From an uncultured Prevotellaceae bacterium (GTDB taxonomy: Bacteria; Bacteroidota; Bacteroidia; Bacteroidales; Bacteroidaceae): DNA of 58,352 nucleotides. The stretch spans positions 1 to 58,352 of the forward strand of contig CACZDV010000016.1 of assembly GCA_902780025.1 (NCBI GenBank), written 5' to 3'. Shown in pieces: positions 25,319 to 34,570 of this stretch. The position numbers were made by a program, and so were the translations under genes. Within the stretch, counting starts at the first letter, position 1. Every line of letters starts with the position of its first letter. The notes beneath the pieces were generated by a model. It searched no databases. It saw nothing but the letters and a program-made list of their open reading frames with translations, and was not told the DNA's origin.

Positions 25319-25326
25319 CAAATATA
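25319..25326 (-). promoter_or_regulatory. -7 promoter box of the glycerate kinase gene
   Basis: On the minus strand TATATTTG ends only 16 bases before the ATG at 25302, which gives a very short leader. Confidence 0.6.
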
Positions 25327-25473
25327 GTGAAAAAAGCGCAATCATGTTTACATTCGTCGTCAGTTTTAATAAGTTTTGTGAAATGAAGGGGTTGTAGGGA
25401 TTACTCCCTGAAGTTTAGGGAAAGTGGATGCTGATAGTAGGGAAAAGTCCTTGGGCAGTGGTTACGGTTTATG

Positions 25474-25481
25474 TATCTTTG
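25474..25481 (+). promoter_or_regulatory. -7 promoter box of the porin-like gene
   Basis: TATCTTTG lies 30 bases before the ATG at 25512. Confidence 0.7.
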
Positions 25482-25511
25482 CACCGTCAAACCTCTTAAA
25501 ACTGTACGACG

Positions 25512-26195
25512 ATGAAAAGAATGATCATGATTTCGATGCTGGCCGTACTGACGGCCGTGCCCTCAGTGGCACAATATGTGAGGCGTCCCTATAGCCGCCC
25601 CGTTGCTCCCTCCTACAGGAGCCAGTACACGACTGTCGCGCGTCACCGTTCGGCTCTTGACGGCTACTTCGGACTACGCATAGGACTGGGTGTGGCTACT
25701 GTCAATGCCGACGACCACTATCTGGACGGGGGAACGCCGAAGTCGGGGCTTAACGTGGGGATGGTGGCCGGGCTCCAGCTGGCGCCTGCTACGCCCCTCT
25801 ATCTGGAGACTGGACTGTCGTATACGGAGAAAGGCGGAAAGGGTGGTCCTGGTGATGCCTACACCTACAGTCTGAACTACTTGGAGGTGCCCTTCCTGGT
25901 GAAGTATCAGCACAACTTCGACCCCCTGACCAGCATCCAGCCCTTCTTCGGCGTCTACTGTGCAGCAGGCGTCAGCGGCAAGATGAAGGAGATGGACCAG
26001 CGCTACTCCCGCAGTGCTTTCTCCGACGATGCCTTCAAGCGTTTCGACGGCGGTCTGCGCCTCGGCTGCGGACTGCAGTTCGATCACCTCTATGCGGAGT
26101 TGGGCTACGACATCGGCCTGGCCAACGTCAGCCGCGACGAGTTCAATACGGCGCATACGGGCTGCTTCTTTGCCAACGTGGGAGTGAACTTCTGA
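25512..26195 (+). CDS. Small outer-membrane beta-barrel protein (PorT/OmpW-like)
   Basis: 227 residues with a signal peptide (about 1-20, ending SVAQ) and a short Arg/Pro/Tyr-rich spacer. An eight-stranded barrel-like pattern follows: GYFGLRIGLGVATVN, GLNVGMVAGLQL, LYLETGLSYTEKGGKG, YLEVPFLVKYQ, FFGVYCAAGVSGK, GLRLGCGLQF, YAELGYDIGLANV. It ends with FFANVGVNF, a terminal aromatic residue as expected for BAM-dependent insertion. The family is common in Bacteroidota, mostly of unknown role. It stands alone. A repeat of the family also found in obgE begins right at its stop codon. Confidence 0.85.
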   Translation: MKRMIMISMLAVLTAVPSVAQYVRRPYSRPVAPSYRSQYTTVARHRSALDGYFGLRIGLGVATVNADDHYLDGGTPKSGLNVGMVAGLQLAPATPLYLETGLSYTEKGGKGGPGDAYTYSLNYLEVPFLVKYQHNFDPLTSIQPFFGVYCAAGVSGKMKEMDQRYSRSAFSDDAFKRFDGGLRLGCGLQFDHLYAELGYDIGLANVSRDEFNTAHTGCFFANVGVNF

Positions 26196-26231
26196 GACCC
26201 CTCCCATCCTCCCCTGCTTAGGGGAGGAGCT
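26195..26231 (+). repeat. Half-size copy of the AGACCCC palindromic repeat
   Basis: AGACCCCTCCCATCCTCCCC-TGCTTA-GGGGAGGA folds into a hairpin (CTCCCC with GGGGAG). It corresponds to one arm of the larger palindrome found inside obgE at 41836-41906. It begins on the last base of the porin-like gene's stop codon. Confidence 0.75.
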
Positions 26232-26241
26232 TTATTATAAT

Positions 26242-26280
26242 AAGGTGGAAATGTTAAAAATGCATTTCCACTTTATTTTT
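26242..26280 (+). terminator. Rho-independent terminator between porin-like gene and ABC operon
   Basis: AGGTGGAAATG pairs with CATTTCCACTT, followed by a T-rich run (TTTATTTTTT). The stem is almost the same as that of the terminator after fba (16897-16933). Confidence 0.8.
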
Positions 26281-26316
26281 TCTGCCAAAAAGTTTGGAGG
26301 GAACGCAGAAATGTAT

Positions 26317-26324
26317 TACTTTTG
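26317..26324 (+). promoter_or_regulatory. -7 promoter box of the GntR-controlled ABC operon
   Basis: TACTTTTG lies 40 bases before the ATG at 26365. It is followed at once by a palindrome that may be the operator. Confidence 0.7.
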
Positions 26325-26325
26325 C

Positions 26326-26349
26326 AGTGTCCTATTAAAGTGGTACACT
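26326..26349 (+). promoter_or_regulatory. Candidate GntR/YtrA-type operator
   Basis: The imperfect palindrome has ends AGTGT and ACACT (8 of 12 half-site positions match) and sits just downstream of the -7 box, over the expected transcription start. YtrA-type GntR repressors usually control their own ABC operon through such a site, and the last gene of this operon is such a regulator. Binding is inferred. Confidence 0.55.
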
Positions 26350-26364
26350 AAAACAGTAACAGAT

Positions 26365-27183
26365 ATGATTGAAGTAAGCAACATTAGTTTCAGTTACCCG
26401 CACCAGAAGGAACGGGTGTTTGACGGTTTCAGCCTCAGGCTGGAGGAGAACAAGATTTACGGATTGTTGGGCAAGAACGGAACAGGCAAGTCGACGCTGC
26501 TGTACCTCATAGCGGGTTTGCTGCGGCCGAAGACAGGTTCCGTATGTTGCGATGGCATCGCAACATACAAAAGACAGGCGGAGATGCTGGAGGAGATTTT
26601 CCTGGTGCCTGAGGAGTTCGACCTGCCGTCGATGACGCTGCAGCGCTACGTGGAGCTGAACGCGCCCTTCTATCCGAAGTTCAGTCAGGAGCGTCTGGAG
26701 GCTTGCCTGCGCGACTTTGAGCTGACGACCGATCTGGACCTCAGCGCGCTGTCGATGGGACAGAAGAAGAAGGTCTTCATGTCGTTCGCCTTGGCAACGA
26801 ACACACGGCTGCTGCTGATGGACGAGCCGACGAACGGACTGGATATTCCCTCGAAGTCGCAGTTCCGCAAGACAGTGGCGCAGAACATGAGCGAGGAGCA
26901 GACCATCATCATCTCGACGCATCAGGTGCATGACGTGGAGGCGCTGCTCGACCACATCCTCATGCTGAACCAGCGCGAACTGCTGCTCAACGCATCGGTG
27001 CAGGAGATTATGGACAAGTACGTGTTCGAGTACCGCCAGCCCAGCGAGATGGAGGGCGTGCTCTACGCTGAGCCCACGCTGCAGGGCAACGCCGTGATGG
27101 CCGTACGCCAGGAAGGCCAGGCCGAGACACAAGTGAACTTGGAACTATTGTTTAACGCTGTAACGAAAGGATTAGTAAAATGA
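26365..27183 (+). CDS. ABC transporter ATPase (YtrB-like)
   Basis: 272 residues from the ATG at 26365 (MIEVSNISFSY); the open frame upstream overlaps the promoter and operator. It shows Walker A GKNGTGKST (about 36-44), signature LSMGQKKK, Walker B LLLMDEPTNGLD and H-loop IISTHQ. The signature SMGQ in place of SGGQ is common in this subfamily of ABC-2 type ATPases. The C-terminal 60 residues are an extra domain. Its stop overlaps the permease start (ATGA). With the permease and the GntR protein it forms a self-regulated cassette, often induced by cell-wall stress in other bacteria. Confidence 0.92.
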   Translation: MIEVSNISFSYPHQKERVFDGFSLRLEENKIYGLLGKNGTGKSTLLYLIAGLLRPKTGSVCCDGIATYKRQAEMLEEIFLVPEEFDLPSMTLQRYVELNAPFYPKFSQERLEACLRDFELTTDLDLSALSMGQKKKVFMSFALATNTRLLLMDEPTNGLDIPSKSQFRKTVAQNMSEEQTIIISTHQVHDVEALLDHILMLNQRELLLNASVQEIMDKYVFEYRQPSEMEGVLYAEPTLQGNAVMAVRQEGQAETQVNLELLFNAVTKGLVK

Positions 27184-27977
27184 AAAACTTCAATATGACC
27201 CGCTTCGGCCACGTGCTGAAGCTCGATTTCACCGAAGGCCGCAAGGCCATGATGTGGGGCGCCGTCTGTATGCTGCTGCTCTACCTGTTCTTCTTCTGGT
27301 TTGCATGGAACATCGGCATGCATTCTTACAATGAAATAGTGGACTTCTATGTCCAACACATTTGCGAGGCTGTTGCCGGCTTCAGCATGATGGCCATGTA
27401 TATCTATTTCCTCATTACGGCCAGTACGCTTTATCGCGGTGAACAGAAGAAGCAGCAGCGCATCGCGTGGCTCATGCTGCCGGCCACGAATCTGGAAAAA
27501 TTCCTGTCGCGCTGGATCTATATGCTGGTCTTTATGCTGGTGGGCGGTGTCCTGACAATTTTCCTCGCAGACTGTATTCACATGATTTGGCTACAAATAG
27601 CCGGACACCCTGTCCACAGTATGGCGAAAGCGCTGGTTCAAAACCTTCCGCACGCTAACAAGTATAATCCTTTGATAGAAATCGTGAATATTTATTTGGC
27701 CTTCGTTGTCATCCACTCCATCTTCCTGCTGGGCGGTGTGTTCTTTAAGAAATTCCACTTCATTGCCACTTCCCTCCTGTTCGCCATTGGTTTTTCTCTC
27801 TTCTTTGCAACGTTAAACTCACTTGGCTACCGTGATACCCCCACACAGTCAGACCCAACCCTGAGCTATATCATCTGGATGTGCATCCACATCGGCATCA
27901 TCGCTGTCTGCACCTGGCTGGCCTATCGTCTGTTCTGCCGCTGGCAGGTTGTAACCCATAAATTTGCAAACGTATGA
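27180..27977 (+). CDS. ABC-2 type transporter membrane subunit
   Basis: 265 residues with about six predicted membrane helices (about 22-42, 60-80, 100-125, 160-190, 195-215, 230-250). It overlaps the ATPase gene and the GntR gene by 4 bases on each side. There is no recognisable enzymatic motif. By position it is the permease of the YtrB-like ATPase. The substrate is unknown. Confidence 0.85.
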   Translation: MKNFNMTRFGHVLKLDFTEGRKAMMWGAVCMLLLYLFFFWFAWNIGMHSYNEIVDFYVQHICEAVAGFSMMAMYIYFLITASTLYRGEQKKQQRIAWLMLPATNLEKFLSRWIYMLVFMLVGGVLTIFLADCIHMIWLQIAGHPVHSMAKALVQNLPHANKYNPLIEIVNIYLAFVVIHSIFLLGGVFFKKFHFIATSLLFAIGFSLFFATLNSLGYRDTPTQSDPTLSYIIWMCIHIGIIAVCTWLAYRLFCRWQVVTHKFANV

Positions 27978-28330
27978 ACTTCACGAACGACAAAGCAATA
28001 TACATCCAGATGGCCGACCGCCTCTGCGATGAGATCCTTGCCGACAAGTACAAGGATGACGACCGCATACCGTCGGTGCGCGAGTATGCCGTGCTGCTTG
28101 AGGTGAACACCAACACAGCCGTCAAGGCTTACGACGAGCTCTCTCGCGCGAACATTATCTATAATAAGCGGGGCCTGGGCTACTTCGTCACGCCAGGCGC
28201 CAAGAAGCAGATTCTGAAGGAGCGCAAGCGGAAGTTCATGAAAGAGCGCCTGCCCGAGCTGTTCCGGCAGATGAAGTTGCTCGGCATCACGTTAGAAGAT
28301 GTTAAAGTTGCGTACGACATGCAACAATAA
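27974..28330 (+). CDS. GntR family regulator, YtrA subfamily
   Basis: 118 residues. It has a winged-helix DNA-binding domain (IYIQMADRLCDEILADKYKDDDRIPSVREYAVLLEVNTNTAVKAYDEL, shown in parts: IPSVREYA and NTNTAVKAYDEL) and a short helical tail in place of a ligand domain, which is the YtrA mark. The order differs from the Bacillus arrangement in that the regulator is last. It overlaps the permease gene by 4 bases. It probably represses the operon through the palindrome at 26326-26349. Confidence 0.93.
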   Translation: MNFTNDKAIYIQMADRLCDEILADKYKDDDRIPSVREYAVLLEVNTNTAVKAYDELSRANIIYNKRGLGYFVTPGAKKQILKERKRKFMKERLPELFRQMKLLGITLEDVKVAYDMQQ

Positions 28331-28369
28331 TGTGGGTTCTTGCGTCTAAAGAGTAAATCAAACTAAATA

Positions 28370-31336
28370 ATGAACCAGTTTCGTACCCTACTTCTGCTTA
28401 TGACGGCCATATTGTGGCCAACCACTCAGACCTTTGCCCAGCGTGGCGAAGGTCGTGTGGTGACGGGTAGGGTAGTAGAGGCTTTCACCAACCAGCCTAT
28501 GCCTGACGCCTCTATCGTGCTGCTCTCGGCTGCCGACAGCAGCGTGATAGCCACTTTCCACCCTGAGCCTGCCGACACGTTTCTGCTGAACCACTTCGGC
28601 ATGTTCGAACTGCCCGTCAAGGAGAAGGGAAAGTACCTGCTACGCGTGTCGTGCATAGGCTTCAAGACCCAGTACAAGCCCTTCGAGGTGAAGTACAAGC
28701 GCGAGGGCGACGTCGACATACGCCGTATTGAGATGCGTCCTGAGTCGAAGATGCTGAACGAGGTGACGGTGACGGGTACAAAGATTAAAATGGTGACGCG
28801 CGGCGACACTATCGTCTACAATGCTGACGCCTTTAACCTGGCCGAGGGTTCGATGCTCGACGCGCTGATACGCCAGCTGCCTGGCGCCGAACTGAACAAG
28901 GACGGCGAGATCAAGGTGAACGGCAAGAAGATAGACAACCTGTTGGTGGACGGTCGCGACTTCTTCGAGGGCGACCCCAAGGCAGCACTCGAGAACCTGC
29001 CAGCCTACACGGTCAACAAAATCAAGGTGTTCGACCGCAAGGGCAAGCTGACGCAGATGATGGGGCGCGACATGAACGACAAGAGCTACGTGATGGACGT
29101 GCGGCTGAAGAAGAAGTACTCCGTCAGCACGTTTGGCAATGCAACAGTAGGCGGAGGCACTGACGACCGCTACATCGCCAGCGCGTTAGGCGTCCACTCG
29201 AAGGGTAAGTCGCGCCTGTCGGTAAACGGCAGCCTGAACAACCTGAACGATGCAAGTGGCGGCTTTTCCACGTTGGGTGCCGACGCGGCCGCCTTTGAGC
29301 CGCAGACCGCCCAAGGCGTCAACACCATGCGCACTGTGAACGTGGGCTACAATTACGGTAACTTCGACGACAAGTTCTCGGCAGGTGCAAGCGTCTTTGC
29401 GATGCATAACAACTACCACACGGACACTTGGACTTCGTCTCAGACCTACCTTGCCGGAGGCGACACCTATAGCCGACAGGCCAACTACAACCGCAGCCGT
29501 TCGAAGAATATGGTAGGTAACGTCAACTTGAACTATTCGCCCGAGGGATTGGTCAGCAGGGGCATGTTCGCCGTGAACTACTCTTCGGACGACAGTTGGG
29601 GAAGCAACCGCTCAGCGCAGTTCGATGCCGACCCTGCAGCATACGGCGATCTGCTCGACGACCTCTTCGAGCATCCTGACAAGTACCGTCAGCTGACCCT
29701 CAATCGCCGTCAGACAAAGAGTCAGGGTGACGGTGAGACGATGGGCCTCAACGGTGATGTCTCCGTCGACGTGAAGGTAATGGCCGACGTCCTGTCGCTC
29801 TCGGCACAGGCCAGCTATACTAACAGCAAGTCGCACAACTTCCAGTTGCAGGACCTGTACTACATGAAGGCCAGCAGCATGACGGGCAACGACCGCGACT
29901 TCCGCAACACCTACACTGATGCGCCCTCCAAGAACTGGAACACACGCCTCGGAGCCGGCTATGGCTTTGGTTTGGGCAATCACACGCTGCGCCTTGACTA
30001 CCAGCTCAGCCACGCCTACAACGACAACGAGAACATGCTCTACCGCCTGGACCATCTGGCCGACCACGACTCTACGCAGATAGACGTGCTGCCATCGACC
30101 AGGGAGGCCCTGCTCAGTGTGCTCGATACGCCCAACAGCTACAAGTACACCCGCAAGGACGACAACCAGCGGCTGTCGGCCACACTCTTCCTGAAGCCAC
30201 GATTCCTGGGCGACGGTCACATCAGCATTGAGTTGCCCCTGAACTACGAGCGCAAGCAGCTCGACTACTTCCGCTTGACTCAACAGCATCTGACGCAGGA
30301 TAACTGGCTGCTCAACCCGACGATAGGCATAGAGTATGCCCCCAAGCAGCAGGAGAAAATCAACTACTTCGCTGACGTGGCCCCTGCTCAGGCCATCCGA
30401 CGCGCGAACTTCAACGTCGCACTCAATACCAGTGTGCCTGACATCATGACGATGGTGAACTACCGCGACGACAGCGACCCCCTAAACGTCAGCTATTCGA
30501 ACCCTGACCTGAAGAAGACGCGGACGCTCAGCCTGACGGGCTACTACTTCCTGACGGGCGGTCCCAAACGACATAACTTCAACGTCTTTGCCAATTACAA
30601 CCGCACTTACGACGCTGTAGCCACGAGCATGGTCTACGACAAGCAGAGTGGACGCACGACGACGAAGCCCGTCAACGTCAATGGCAACTGGCTCGTCAGC
30701 ATCAACGGCACCTACGGCCGCCCTCTCGACAAGAAGGAGAACTTCAGTTTTGAGAACCGCCTCGGCGTGAGCTACAACCACAGCGTCGACCTGAACAATG
30801 TGGCAGGCATGCAAGCCGTGAACAGCATCGTCCACAATACGAACCTCCTCGAACAGCTGAAGCTGACCTATAAGTTCGGTGCCAACAAAGACGGTCGCGG
30901 ACAGAATCAGATAGCAGCCAACGTACGCGGCACGTATAACCATGTGACCAGCGACCGTCAGGACTTCCAGCGCATCAATGCGGGTGACTTCAGCTATGGC
31001 GTTTCCGCCCTGCTGCTGTTGCCTTGGGAGTTGCAGCTTAGCACGACACTCGTCAACTACAGCCATCGTGGCTACAGTGACCCCGACATGAACCGCGATG
31101 AGCTGATATGGGGAGCCAAGCTGAGCCGCTCCATCATCAAAAGGACACTGACGGTGAGCCTCGAAGGTTTCGACCTCCTCGGCCAGCTCAGTAACCGCCG
31201 CTACAACATCAACGAACAGGGACGCACGGAGACCTACACCAACGTTGTATCGCAATACGTCATGTTGAAGCTGACGTATAATTTCCAGCGGTTCCCCAAG
31301 GGCAGAAACGGAGCCTCGCCGATAATATTTTTCTAA
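28370..31336 (+). CDS. TonB-dependent-receptor-like outer-membrane barrel with N-terminal carboxypeptidase-regulatory domain
   Basis: 988 residues. A signal peptide (about 1-23, ending TFAQ) is followed by a carboxypeptidase-regulatory-like domain (about 28-122; VVTGRVVEAFTNQPMPDASIVLL), a plug-like domain (about 130-240; MLNEVTVTG, DALIRQLPGAELNKDGEIKVNGKKI) and a large barrel of the 'outer membrane beta-barrel family' type. The end is PIIFF, an aromatic C-terminus. No SusD partner follows. Four ABC/adaptor genes and a TolC gene follow in the same direction, which suggests a joint envelope export or signalling operon. The ligand is unknown. Confidence 0.88.
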   Translation: MNQFRTLLLLMTAILWPTTQTFAQRGEGRVVTGRVVEAFTNQPMPDASIVLLSAADSSVIATFHPEPADTFLLNHFGMFELPVKEKGKYLLRVSCIGFKTQYKPFEVKYKREGDVDIRRIEMRPESKMLNEVTVTGTKIKMVTRGDTIVYNADAFNLAEGSMLDALIRQLPGAELNKDGEIKVNGKKIDNLLVDGRDFFEGDPKAALENLPAYTVNKIKVFDRKGKLTQMMGRDMNDKSYVMDVRLKKKYSVSTFGNATVGGGTDDRYIASALGVHSKGKSRLSVNGSLNNLNDASGGFSTLGADAAAFEPQTAQGVNTMRTVNVGYNYGNFDDKFSAGASVFAMHNNYHTDTWTSSQTYLAGGDTYSRQANYNRSRSKNMVGNVNLNYSPEGLVSRGMFAVNYSSDDSWGSNRSAQFDADPAAYGDLLDDLFEHPDKYRQLTLNRRQTKSQGDGETMGLNGDVSVDVKVMADVLSLSAQASYTNSKSHNFQLQDLYYMKASSMTGNDRDFRNTYTDAPSKNWNTRLGAGYGFGLGNHTLRLDYQLSHAYNDNENMLYRLDHLADHDSTQIDVLPSTREALLSVLDTPNSYKYTRKDDNQRLSATLFLKPRFLGDGHISIELPLNYERKQLDYFRLTQQHLTQDNWLLNPTIGIEYAPKQQEKINYFADVAPAQAIRRANFNVALNTSVPDIMTMVNYRDDSDPLNVSYSNPDLKKTRTLSLTGYYFLTGGPKRHNFNVFANYNRTYDAVATSMVYDKQSGRTTTKPVNVNGNWLVSINGTYGRPLDKKENFSFENRLGVSYNHSVDLNNVAGMQAVNSIVHNTNLLEQLKLTYKFGANKDGRGQNQIAANVRGTYNHVTSDRQDFQRINAGDFSYGVSALLLLPWELQLSTTLVNYSHRGYSDPDMNRDELIWGAKLSRSIIKRTLTVSLEGFDLLGQLSNRRYNINEQGRTETYTNVVSQYVMLKLTYNFQRFPKGRNGASPIIFF

Positions 31337-31362
31337 TGTCATAACGAAATAACTAAATAAAA

Positions 31363-32005
<643 letters not shown>

Positions 32006-32022
<17 letters not shown>

Positions 32023-33280
32023 AATATGGCAGACGGCGCGCCGCAACAAGTTGCGCACCTCGCTGACGGGCTTCGCCGTAGCGTGGGGCATCTTCATGCT
32101 CATCGTGCTGTTAGGCGCAGGCAACGGCTTGATCAATGCCAACATTAAACAGAGCGACCGCTTCCTCTCGTCGTCGATGGTGGTCTTCGGCGGATGGACG
32201 TCGAAGCCCTATCAGGGACTGAAGGAGGGACGCGACATCCGACTGCACGAGAGCGACATGGAGATTACTGCGAAGGAGTTCTCGCAGAACGTCGACGAGG
32301 TGGGTGCTCAGTACAACACATCGGCCACCATCAGCCTCGGACAGCAGTATATCAGCACGAGCATCAGCGGTGTCTATCCCAACCACACGAAGATTAACAA
32401 GGTGGAGATGCTGCACGGCCGTTTCATCAACGAGATTGACGTGAAGGAGAGCCGTAAGGTGCTGGTCGTGGGCAACAAGCAGGCGAAGGAGTTGCTTAAT
32501 TCACAATTCACAATGCACGATGCACAATTGGCTTCGCTTATCGGACAGTTCGTGAACGTAGGGACGCTTGCCTTCAAGGTGGTGGGCATCTATAAGGAAC
32601 AGGAGAACGGACGCTCCGACGCCTTCTCGTCGTACACGGCCATCAAGCGCATCTTCGGCGCCAATACTGACGATGCAGGCCGCATCGAGTTCACCTTCCA
32701 CGGACTGCCTACGGAGAAGGCCAATGAGGACTTCGAGCGTGACTACCGTCACCGTCTGAATGCTGAGCACCAGGCGCATCCTGAGGATGAGGATGCCGTG
32801 TGGCTGTGGAACCGCTTCACCCAGAACCTGCAGATGGAGCAGGGTATTGGCATCATCCGCACGGCCCTCTGGATTGTGGGATTGTTCACGCTGCTGTCAG
32901 GCATTGTGGGCGTGTCGAACATCATGCTCATCACCGTCAAGGAGCGCACCCATGAGTTCGGCATCCGCAAGGCCATAGGTGCCAAGCCCTGGAGCATCCT
33001 GCGGCTGATTATCGTCGAGAGTGTCATCATCACCACCATCTTCGGCTACATCGGCATGCTGTTAGGCATCTTCGCCAACGAGTATATGGACGCGACGATA
33101 GGCCACGAGACCATCGATACAGGGCTGTTCAAGGCCACGATGTTCCTCGACCCCACCGTCGGACTGGATGTCTGCATCGAGGCTACGATGGTGATGATTA
33201 TTGCCGGCACGATAGCCGGACTGATTCCTGCCTTCAAGGCCAGTCGCATTCGTCCTATTGAGGCACTGAGGGCTGATTGA
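32006..33280 (+). CDS. ABC permease, MacB/FtsX type, with in-frame repeat insertion
   Basis: 424 residues: a first membrane helix at about 17-40, a periplasmic domain, then three C-terminal helices with the conserved loop KERTHEFGIRKAIGAKP. Residues about 164-180 (LLNSQFTMHDAQLASLI) are encoded by a copy of the CACAATGCAC repeat and interrupt the periplasmic domain between KQAKE and GQFVNVG. The reading frame is intact, so the protein is probably still made. It pairs with the second permease (33305-34552), probably as a heterodimer. Confidence 0.9.
32496..32545 (+). repeat. CACAATGCAC-type repeat inside a permease gene
   Basis: ATTCACAATTCACAATGCAC is followed by a further GCACAATTG and GCTTCGCTT. 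The pieces match parts of the element at 17583-17672. It adds about 16 codons without breaking the frame. Confidence 0.7.
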
Positions 33281-33304
33281 AGATTGAACATTGAAAATTG
33301 AACA
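33281..33304 (+). repeat. Short AT-rich repeat between permease genes
   Basis: ATTGAACATTGAAAATTGAA consists of three tandem units of about 8-9 bases. It fills the gap between two genes of the same operon. It is similar in style, but not identical, to the CACAATTCAC repeats. Confidence 0.5.
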
Positions 33305-34552
33305 ATGAGAATAGATATTGATTCATACAGAGAGGTGCTCGACACCCTGACGCGCAACAAGAGCCGCTCGTTCCTGACAGGCTTCGGCGTGTTCTGGGGC
33401 GTGTTCATGCTGGTGGCACTGATGGGCGGCGGTCAGGGACTGAAGGAACTGCTGCAGCAGAACTTCGCCGGTTTCGCCACGAATTCGGCGATGGTGTGGG
33501 CACAACCCACGAGCAAGGCCTACAAGGGTTTCCGTAAGGGCCGTTACTGGCACATGGACTACAAGGACGTCGCCCGCATCCGTCAGAGCGTTCCTGAGCT
33601 CGACGTCGTCACGCCCGTGTTGTTCTCCAATGGCGGCACAGCCTACTACGGCGACCGCAAGGCCACTATCGGCGTCACTGGCGCCATGCCTGACTTCCAG
33701 CGCATCAACGAGCCGAAACTCTACTACGGCCGCTATATTGACGAGGCCGACATCAAGGACCACCGCAAGGTGTGCGTCATCCAGAAGAAGACCTACAAGG
33801 AGCTGTTCCCTGGCGGTGACGATCCCTGCGGCAAGCGCATCCGCATTGATAACATCTACTACCAGATAGTGGGCGTCGACTATAACATGGCCGAGGGCAT
33901 CAGCCTCAGCGGCGAGGCGGGTACGGGTGTTATCCTGCCCCTCACCTTCATGCAGCAGGCCTACAATCGTGGTAACGCCGTCGACATGATTGCCGTCACG
34001 GGCCGCAAGGGCGTGGTCATGTCGAGCCTCACCGATCGCATCCGCGAGACGGTCGCACGTGCCCATACCATCGACCCGACGGACGAGCAGGGCGCTATGG
34101 TCTTCAACACCGAGGTGTTGTTCCAGCTGTTGGACAACCTGTTCAAGGGTGTCAATTTCCTCATCTGGCTCGTCGGTCTGGGGACGCTGTTCGCTGGTGC
34201 CATTGGTGTGTCGAACATCATGATGGTGACCTTCCGCGAACGTACCACAGAGATAGGCATCCGTCGCGCCATCGGTGCTACGCCCAAGATGATACTGTCG
34301 CAGATCATCAGCGAGAGTATCGTGCTGACGCTGGTGGCGGGCATGAGCGGCATCCTCTTCGGCGTACTCATCCTGCAGATGCTGGAGCTTGCGAATACGG
34401 AGGACGGCATCCTGGCCGCCCACTTCCAGGTGGGCTTCTGGACGGCCCTCTTCGCCGCTATCGTCATTGCTGCGATGGGTGTGTTTGCAGGACTGGCTCC
34501 CGCAGCGAGGGCCATGAGCATCAAGCCTGTTGATGCAATGAGAGACGAATAA
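33305..34552 (+). CDS. ABC permease, MacB/FtsX type (second)
   Basis: 415 residues with the four-helix MacB layout: first helix about 20-42 (FLTGFGVFWGVFMLVALMGGG), periplasmic domain to about 285, then three helices with RERTTEIGIRRAIGATP. It is a paralogue of the preceding gene without the repeat insertion. It ends 18 bases before the adaptor gene. Confidence 0.92.
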   Translation: MRIDIDSYREVLDTLTRNKSRSFLTGFGVFWGVFMLVALMGGGQGLKELLQQNFAGFATNSAMVWAQPTSKAYKGFRKGRYWHMDYKDVARIRQSVPELDVVTPVLFSNGGTAYYGDRKATIGVTGAMPDFQRINEPKLYYGRYIDEADIKDHRKVCVIQKKTYKELFPGGDDPCGKRIRIDNIYYQIVGVDYNMAEGISLSGEAGTGVILPLTFMQQAYNRGNAVDMIAVTGRKGVVMSSLTDRIRETVARAHTIDPTDEQGAMVFNTEVLFQLLDNLFKGVNFLIWLVGLGTLFAGAIGVSNIMMVTFRERTTEIGIRRAIGATPKMILSQIISESIVLTLVAGMSGILFGVLILQMLELANTEDGILAAHFQVGFWTALFAAIVIAAMGVFAGLAPAARAMSIKPVDAMRDE

Positions 34553-34570
34553 TCAAAAAACAGAATAATT

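Noticed and set aside
33323-34423. A 366-codon open frame antisense to the second permease gene
   Set aside because: Its composition is Asp/His/Ala-rich as expected for a shadow of a membrane gene; the sense gene has the full MacB permease layout.
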